Made by a program: the position numbers and the translations under genes
IMG/VR virus record: IMGVR_UViG_3300002933_000040
Span: 1 to 30,044 of that record
Origin: a virus
Reading direction: 5' to 3' (one strand)
Length of the DNA stretch: 30,044 bases
The notes under the pieces: model-generated
Told to the model about the DNA's origin: nothing
The model's database searches: none
Seen by the model: the letters and a program-made list of their open reading frames with translations, nothing else
Shown here: piece by piece, positions 25,574 to 30,044 of the stretch
How the letters are laid out: each line of letters starts with the position of its first letter
Numbering within the stretch: position 1 is the first letter of the stretch

Positions 25574-26319
25574 TTGTTTATTCAAACTCATGTAGCTTTG
25601 GTGCACCACAGGGACATACAATTTATCCTGAAGTTGTTGCACAGGAGTTAGCAGCTAAATTAGTAAATGATGGTACTCCGGCTTCGTGCAATCGGCGTAT
25701 AATACGTAGTTCTATTAGATCATTGATTGATATTCGAAAAACTCATAGTGGGCCGTTATTGGCGTTAGTGGGTTTATCGTTTATTAGCAGGACTGAATTA
25801 TGGCAACCACATTTACCCCCAGTCGGCAATGATGGTGATTTTCATCCAATTACTAATGCCGGTATACAGAATCTAGATTGGTCTGGCGGATTAATCAACA
25901 CCCACCGCCCTAATGTTCACGAGTATGCGGATTCCGAAATAAAAGACTATTACAAATACTGGCTATTACACTTTTCTAAAGAAGCAGAAGTCACTAACTT
26001 GATAACCGATGTTATTATGCTTAATTCATTTGCTGAATCAATTAATTCGCAAATTTTAATTTTTTGTAATTGTCAAAAACTCCCATCACTTCCGGAAGTT
26101 GATGTAACTGCACCATTTCTTGCCAACTTTAACGAATATGCTAATACAAAAAATTCAATCATCGATTTATGGAATTTTAGTTTTGCAGACTTTGCATTAA
26201 ACAACGGGCATTTACCAAAAGATCAAGTTAAATATGGATTAACTGGGCACCCGGGCAAAGAAGCACATCGTGAATTTGGGAGATATTTATTGGAAAAAAT
26301 CGCAACAAACCAGCATTGA
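25570..26319 (+). CDS. SGNH-hydrolase-like protein, TTG start
   Basis: A 249-residue protein starting with TTG that overlaps the gp55 stop (ATTGA). An in-frame TGA at 25564-25566 excludes an earlier start, no Met codon follows until about residue 150, and GGTGGA lies just upstream. The N-terminal YSNSCSFG (4-11) resembles block I of SGNH/GDSL hydrolases, with Ser7 or Ser9 as candidate nucleophile. SCNRRIIRSSIRSLID (39-54) holds the Asn/Arg-rich helix typical of phage members, GLSFISRTE (68-76) is a further strand-loop, and GHPGKEAH (226-233) resembles block V with its catalytic His. Substrate is unknown: such enzymes remove acyl groups from sugars or lipids. No signal peptide is seen, so it should act in the cytoplasm or in the virion. 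The position between transcription and recombination genes gives no clear functional hint. Confidence 0.6.
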   Translation: MIVYSNSCSFGAPQGHTIYPEVVAQELAAKLVNDGTPASCNRRIIRSSIRSLIDIRKTHSGPLLALVGLSFISRTELWQPHLPPVGNDGDFHPITNAGIQNLDWSGGLINTHRPNVHEYADSEIKDYYKYWLLHFSKEAEVTNLITDVIMLNSFAESINSQILIFCNCQKLPSLPEVDVTAPFLANFNEYANTKNSIIDLWNFSFADFALNNGHLPKDQVKYGLTGHPGKEAHREFGRYLLEKIATNQH

Positions 26320-26344
26320 CTTTGTAGCAATAATGTAGTAAAAT
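26316..26344 (+). promoter_or_regulatory. Sigma70-like promoter abutting gp47 (leaderless architecture)
   Basis: TTGACT (26316-26321), a 17-nt spacer, TAAAAT (26339-26344), then 6 nt to the gp47 ATG at 26351. The start site should fall on or next to the A of the ATG, leaving no leader. The -35 box contains the TGA stop of the preceding gene. No Shine-Dalgarno sequence is present. Confidence 0.65.
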
Positions 26345-26350
26345 TACACA

Positions 26351-27367
26351 ATGACTAATCTATTCAAAAAAGCCGCAGTCTTTACAGACATTCACTTTGG
26401 ATTAAAATCAAACAGTACTCTACATAATGACGACTGTTTAAATTTTGTTAAATGGGCCACGGCCAAAGCCCGAGAAGAAGGGTGCGAGACCTGTATCTTT
26501 ACAGGAGACTGGCATAATAATCGTGCTAGTATCAATATCCTCACACTACAATATAGTCTACAAGCACTAGAGCACTTAAATGCAAACTTCGACAATACTT
26601 ACTTCATTCCCGGCAATCATGATCTTTATTATCGCGACAAGCGTGACGTACAGTCTGTGGAATGGGCCAAGCACCTCAGCAATATACACATTTGCAACGA
26701 TTGGACTACTTTCGGGGATGTCACTATTGCTCCGTGGCTAGTTGGTGATGATCACAAGAAACTCAAAAAATTAAAAGGCAAATACTTATTTGGGCATTTT
26801 GAATTGCCCGGGTACTTAATGAATGCTATGGTTGCTATGCCGGACCACGGTGAGATTACCGGAAATGATATGCAAGGGTTCGAGCATGTATATTCTGGAC
26901 ATTTCCATAAACGACAAACTCAACGTAATGTAACTTACTTAGGTAATTGCTTCCCACACAACTATGCCGACGCAGGCGACGACGATCGCGGATTAATGAT
27001 CTTAGAGTGGGACAAGCCACCGGAGTTTCATAGTTGGCCCGATCAGCCCTTATATCGTGTGTTTAGTTTACGGGACGTATTAAACAATACCGAAACAATG
27101 CTTAAACCTAATATGCATGTGCGTGTAAACTTAGATGTAGACATTAGTTACGAAGAAGCCACGTTTATTAAAGAAACATTCATTGAAACATATAAGTTAC
27201 GAGAGATTACACTTATCCCTGCTAAAATTACAGATTTGACAGATTACGAAATACAAGGTAATATTGAATTTGAAAGTGTAGACCAAATTGTTTTCGGACA
27301 ACTAAACAGCATTGAGAGTACACAGTTTAATAAAAATCTTTTGTTAGACATTTATAGAAATCTATGA
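26351..27367 (+). CDS. gp47: Recombination nuclease subunit gp47 (SbcD/Mre11-like)
   Basis: A 338-residue protein, close to T4 gp47 (339). It carries the metallophosphoesterase motifs in order: I, TDIHFG (12-17; D13, H15); II, GDWHNNR (52-58; D53); III, GNHD (88-91); IV, GHFE (148-151); V, SGHFHKRQ (182-189; H184, H186). These bind the two metal ions of the active site. The C-terminal third is the capping/gp46-contact region. With gp46 it forms an ATP-dependent exo/endonuclease that resects ends for recombination-dependent replication and takes part in host DNA breakdown. It appears to have its own promoter and a leaderless start, and its stop overlaps the start of the radical SAM gene (ATGA). 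All catalytic motifs appear intact. Confidence 0.95.
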   Translation: MTNLFKKAAVFTDIHFGLKSNSTLHNDDCLNFVKWATAKAREEGCETCIFTGDWHNNRASINILTLQYSLQALEHLNANFDNTYFIPGNHDLYYRDKRDVQSVEWAKHLSNIHICNDWTTFGDVTIAPWLVGDDHKKLKKLKGKYLFGHFELPGYLMNAMVAMPDHGEITGNDMQGFEHVYSGHFHKRQTQRNVTYLGNCFPHNYADAGDDDRGLMILEWDKPPEFHSWPDQPLYRVFSLRDVLNNTETMLKPNMHVRVNLDVDISYEEATFIKETFIETYKLREITLIPAKITDLTDYEIQGNIEFESVDQIVFGQLNSIESTQFNKNLLLDIYRNL

Positions 27368-28935
27368 ACTTAGATCACTTTCAATTTGATCGTGTACGTA
27401 CTGTTGTAGAATATTTAGAGAAACCATCTGCAACATTACATCGTGAGCTATACAGCCTCAAGCAGGAATCATTTCCAAATGATTATAGAATAATATTCTC
27501 TTGTTTTGAAAATCTTGAAATAAAACAAATCGAAGATTTTGCGTATAGTCTGCAGAAAAGTTTATCTTTTATTGATATTCCAAACTTTTTTGTTATATTT
27601 TTATCAAATAATCCTGCAATAAAACAAATACTTGCAACTGCAACACAACTATATTCAAACGAAGAAGATCCTATTGCATTCAAATTAGTAGATACTCCTG
27701 TGATTAACTATGATAAGACTAGTAATGTGATTCTTAATCCGCCCGAATCTATCTGTACGCAACCATGGATATCGTTAGATGTTACTACTAACGGGGAATT
27801 TCGTCCATGTTGCTTTTATAATAAAGTAATAACTAAAAACAACGGGACTCCGTTTCATGCTCAAGTTGATACGTTTGATGACGTATATAACAGCGATTAT
27901 ATGCAAAAACTTAGAGAAGACTTTAGACATGGAAGCAAGCCCGAGCCGTGCGCCAGATGCTGGAACGAGGAACGCGACGGCACTGAAAGTAAAAGACAAT
28001 TACTTAAACATCGCATTGTGCCCGAATCATATAATTCAAACTGGGAACAAGATAATATTGCGAACCTAGTATTTGCAAGTGTTGCATTTGGTAATGTATG
28101 TAATTTAAAATGTAGAATATGTAGTCCAGATAATAGTAGCCTATTCGCTACAGAATTAATCAATAATTCAAATGTTAAAGATAAAAAATCACACCCAGTG
28201 TATCAATTGATGTCGGCCGGTAATTGGATTAAAGATGACAATGCCAAAATTTGGAATTCAATACTAGATCTAAAATCAAATATTGTACATTTTGATTTAG
28301 CTGGTGGCGAACCTATGCTGTCAATTAGGCACTTTCAAATTCTAGAACAGCTTGTTGCACTAAATCGGGCTAAAGATATTAGTATACATTATAATACTAA
28401 CGGTACTGTCTTCCCAGAAAAATATATAAGTTTACTACAACAATTTAAAAATGTTGAAATTGCCATTAGCGTCGATAATATAGGAAAACGATTCGAGTAC
28501 GAACGTCCAGGAGTTGCATGGGATATAGTCAACTCAAATATAAAACAATTTTTAGCATTAGACTGTAGTGTTATTAAAATAGCACTACATTTGGCAGTTA
28601 ATATTCAAAACGTGTACTACCTACCAGAAATATGTAATTGGATAATCGCACAGAAATTTGATAGCTTTCATTTTAGTACCCTGTACCTTCCAGAATACTT
28701 AAATATTTCGCATCTTACTAGTAGCGCAAACAGGTTAGTTTTAGAAAAGCTATCCACATATCATTCAATTGATCCTACAGTATCGATGTTTATTAGTAAT
28801 ATTATTAACATTTTAAAATCAGCTAAACCTTATAGTAGCGACGATTTTTGCAATTATATGAAAAATCTTGATTCCATCAGGGATGAGAGTTTTTCTGCAT
28901 TATATCCCGAAATATCCCGGGCAATGGAATATTGA
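27364..28935 (+). CDS. Radical SAM protein with twitch/SPASM-like cluster domain
   Basis: A 523-residue protein. Residues 1-125 form an N-terminal region that I do not recognise. Next comes a twitch/SPASM-like auxiliary cluster domain: CTQPWISLDVTTNGEFRPCC (C131, C149, C150) and EPCARCW (C196, C199). The radical SAM core follows, with CNLKCRIC (C246, C250, C253, the CX3CX2C that binds the 4Fe-4S cluster) and the SAM-binding AGGEP (313-317). The order, cluster domain before core, matches a group of radical SAM proteins common in environmental phages; family members often modify peptides or proteins, but the substrate here is unknown. It overlaps gp47 by 4 nt (ATGA) and is therefore co-transcribed and translationally coupled, separating gp47 from its partner gp46. 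Cysteine sets look complete. Its codon and base use looks like that of its neighbours. Confidence 0.85.
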   Translation: MNLDHFQFDRVRTVVEYLEKPSATLHRELYSLKQESFPNDYRIIFSCFENLEIKQIEDFAYSLQKSLSFIDIPNFFVIFLSNNPAIKQILATATQLYSNEEDPIAFKLVDTPVINYDKTSNVILNPPESICTQPWISLDVTTNGEFRPCCFYNKVITKNNGTPFHAQVDTFDDVYNSDYMQKLREDFRHGSKPEPCARCWNEERDGTESKRQLLKHRIVPESYNSNWEQDNIANLVFASVAFGNVCNLKCRICSPDNSSLFATELINNSNVKDKKSHPVYQLMSAGNWIKDDNAKIWNSILDLKSNIVHFDLAGGEPMLSIRHFQILEQLVALNRAKDISIHYNTNGTVFPEKYISLLQQFKNVEIAISVDNIGKRFEYERPGVAWDIVNSNIKQFLALDCSVIKIALHLAVNIQNVYYLPEICNWIIAQKFDSFHFSTLYLPEYLNISHLTSSANRLVLEKLSTYHSIDPTVSMFISNIINILKSAKPYSSDDFCNYMKNLDSIRDESFSALYPEISRAMEY

Positions 28936-28960
28936 CTTTTACAACTAAATCTAGTATATT
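28932..28960 (+). promoter_or_regulatory. Sigma70-like promoter abutting gp46 (leaderless architecture)
   Basis: TTGACT (28932-28937), 17-nt spacer, TATATT (28955-28960), then 6 nt to the gp46 ATG at 28967. The geometry is identical to the gp47 promoter, including the -35 box overlapping the TGA of the upstream gene and the lack of a Shine-Dalgarno sequence. Confidence 0.65.
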
Positions 28961-28966
28961 AATTTA

Positions 28967-30044
28967 ATGTTTAAAATAAAAACTCTAACCGTTAAAAACT
29001 TTATGAGCGTGGGTAATACTACCCAGGCTGTTAACTTTGATCGACAAGATTTAACGCTAGTATTAGGTGAAAACTTAGACTTAGGCGGTGACGATTCTGG
29101 TGCGAGAAACGGTACGGGAAAGACTACTATTATTAATGCTCTGAGCTATGCCTTATACGGTAACGCACTTACTAACATTAAGAAAGATAACTTAATTAAT
29201 AAAACTAATCAAAAGAATATGATGGTTACTATTGATTTTGAAAAAGACGGTGAGCATTATCGCATTGAGCGTGGACGTAAGCCCACAGGCATGCGCTTTT
29301 GGGTAGGAGATCAAGAAAAAGAAATTACCGACGATGCCCAGGGCGATAGCAGAGAAACCCAAGCAGAAATAGAACGTATGCTAGGTATGTCGCATGACAT
29401 GTTTAAGCATATTGTAGCGTTAAACACGTATACTGAACCATTCTTAGCCTTACGTGCAAACGATCAACGTGCTATCATTGAACAGTTACTTGGTATTACA
29501 TTACTATCAGAAAAAGCAGACAAATTAAAAGAACAAGGTAAAGCAACTAAAGACGCTATTACCGCAGAAGAGTTTCGTATTAAAGCTGTTACTGATGCTA
29601 ACGTCCGCATTCAAGAGCAAATTGAAGCATTGAAGCGTAGACAAACAATGTGGAACAACAAGCACGATGATGAGATTAACAAGACACACGATGCGATCGA
29701 AGAGCTTCAGAAGATCGACATCAAGGCCGAGATTCAGGCACACCAAGCGTTCAAGACATGGGATCAACTTAGAAAGGATCTCAATGAACTATCGTCGGCG
29801 ATTAGTCGCACCAAATTGGACCTTTCGCGGGAAGAAAAAAGTGTTAGCAAGATATCAGCAGATATTGATTCGCTGGAAAATCATACGTGCTCCACTTGCG
29901 GCCAAGAGTTCCACGACGAAAAGCACCAACAGGTTATGGGACAGAAGCAGGGAGAACTATCAGTGGCTCGCGACTCCGCGGAATCTTATGCTGCCACTTT
30001 GGCTGAATTACAGTCGGCTGAGCTTGGGCTGGGCAAACTCGGTC
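28967..30044 (+). CDS. gp46: Recombination nuclease ATPase subunit gp46 (SbcC/Rad50-like), 3' end beyond window
   Basis: An open frame from ATG 28967 to the window end, at least 359 residues; T4 gp46 is about 560. It begins MFKIKTLTVKNFMSVG, the usual start of SbcC-type ATPases, then a Walker A motif, GARNGTGKTT (45-54). A Q-loop-like stretch follows near 148-165 (IVALNTYTEPFLALRAND), then charged coiled-coil sequence from about 180 to 300 (for example KADKLKEQGKATKDAITAEE). The zinc-hook CSTCG (C308, C311) follows, and the start of the returning coiled coil. Walker B and the signature motif should lie beyond the right edge. Paired with gp47 it powers end resection. It has its own promoter and a leaderless start in spite of following the radical SAM gene by only 31 nt. 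Confidence 0.93.
   Translation, partial: MFKIKTLTVKNFMSVGNTTQAVNFDRQDLTLVLGENLDLGGDDSGARNGTGKTTIINALSYALYGNALTNIKKDNLINKTNQKNMMVTIDFEKDGEHYRIERGRKPTGMRFWVGDQEKEITDDAQGDSRETQAEIERMLGMSHDMFKHIVALNTYTEPFLALRANDQRAIIEQLLGITLLSEKADKLKEQGKATKDAITAEEFRIKAVTDANVRIQEQIEALKRRQTMWNNKHDDEINKTHDAIEELQKIDIKAEIQAHQAFKTWDQLRKDLNELSSAISRTKLDLSREEKSVSKISADIDSLENHTCSTCGQEFHDEKHQQVMGQKQGELSVARDSAESYAATLAELQSAELGLGKLG

Overview
The window looks like part of the genome of a T4-like contractile-tailed phage (myovirus), probably an environmental (marine or freshwater) relative rather than a coliphage. The basis is a set of recognisable T4 baseplate genes (gp53, a gp27-like hub, gp5, gp25, gp6, a gp7-position giant) beside gp55, gp47 and gp46. 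The genes are AT-rich, tightly packed and often overlap by one to four bases. No tRNA, rRNA, integrase, transposase or CRISPR array was seen, and the sequence does not fix the host.

Left arm (1-24543, all on the minus strand, so transcribed right to left): the late tail/baseplate module. In transcription order it holds a tail-tube-cap/initiator-like protein (gp48/gp54 type), gp53, a gp27-like hub, a gp5-like central spike, a small lysozyme-like protein, gp25, gp6, a 3,506-residue giant in the gp7 position, an unidentified structural protein, and three tail-fibre paralogues sharing one N-terminal domain. The last fibre runs off the left edge. T4 late-promoter-like ATAAATA boxes lie before the first gene, before gp6 (in the loop of a perfect 13-bp inverted repeat) and before the last fibre gene.

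Centre (24544-24673): a divergent control region with a late-type box firing left and a sigma70-like promoter firing right. The first rightward gene is gp55, the late sigma factor expected to recognise the leftward late boxes, so the layout suggests a simple temporal switch.

Right arm (24674-30044, plus strand): gp55, an SGNH-hydrolase-like protein, gp47 (SbcD-like nuclease), a twitch-type radical SAM protein inserted between the two nuclease subunits, and gp46 (SbcC-like ATPase), cut by the right edge. gp47 and gp46 each have a promoter of identical geometry (TTGACT, 17 nt, -10 box, 6 nt, ATG) and no Shine-Dalgarno sequence, which predicts leaderless transcripts.

The most striking points are a 50-bp perfect tandem duplication that shifts the frame of the tail-cap gene and removes its last 41 residues; the paired leaderless promoters; a separated, apparently degenerate lysozyme domain next to a spike protein that lacks one; and the giant wedge protein, which carries several inserted modules. 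No stretch longer than 300 bases lacks a gene.
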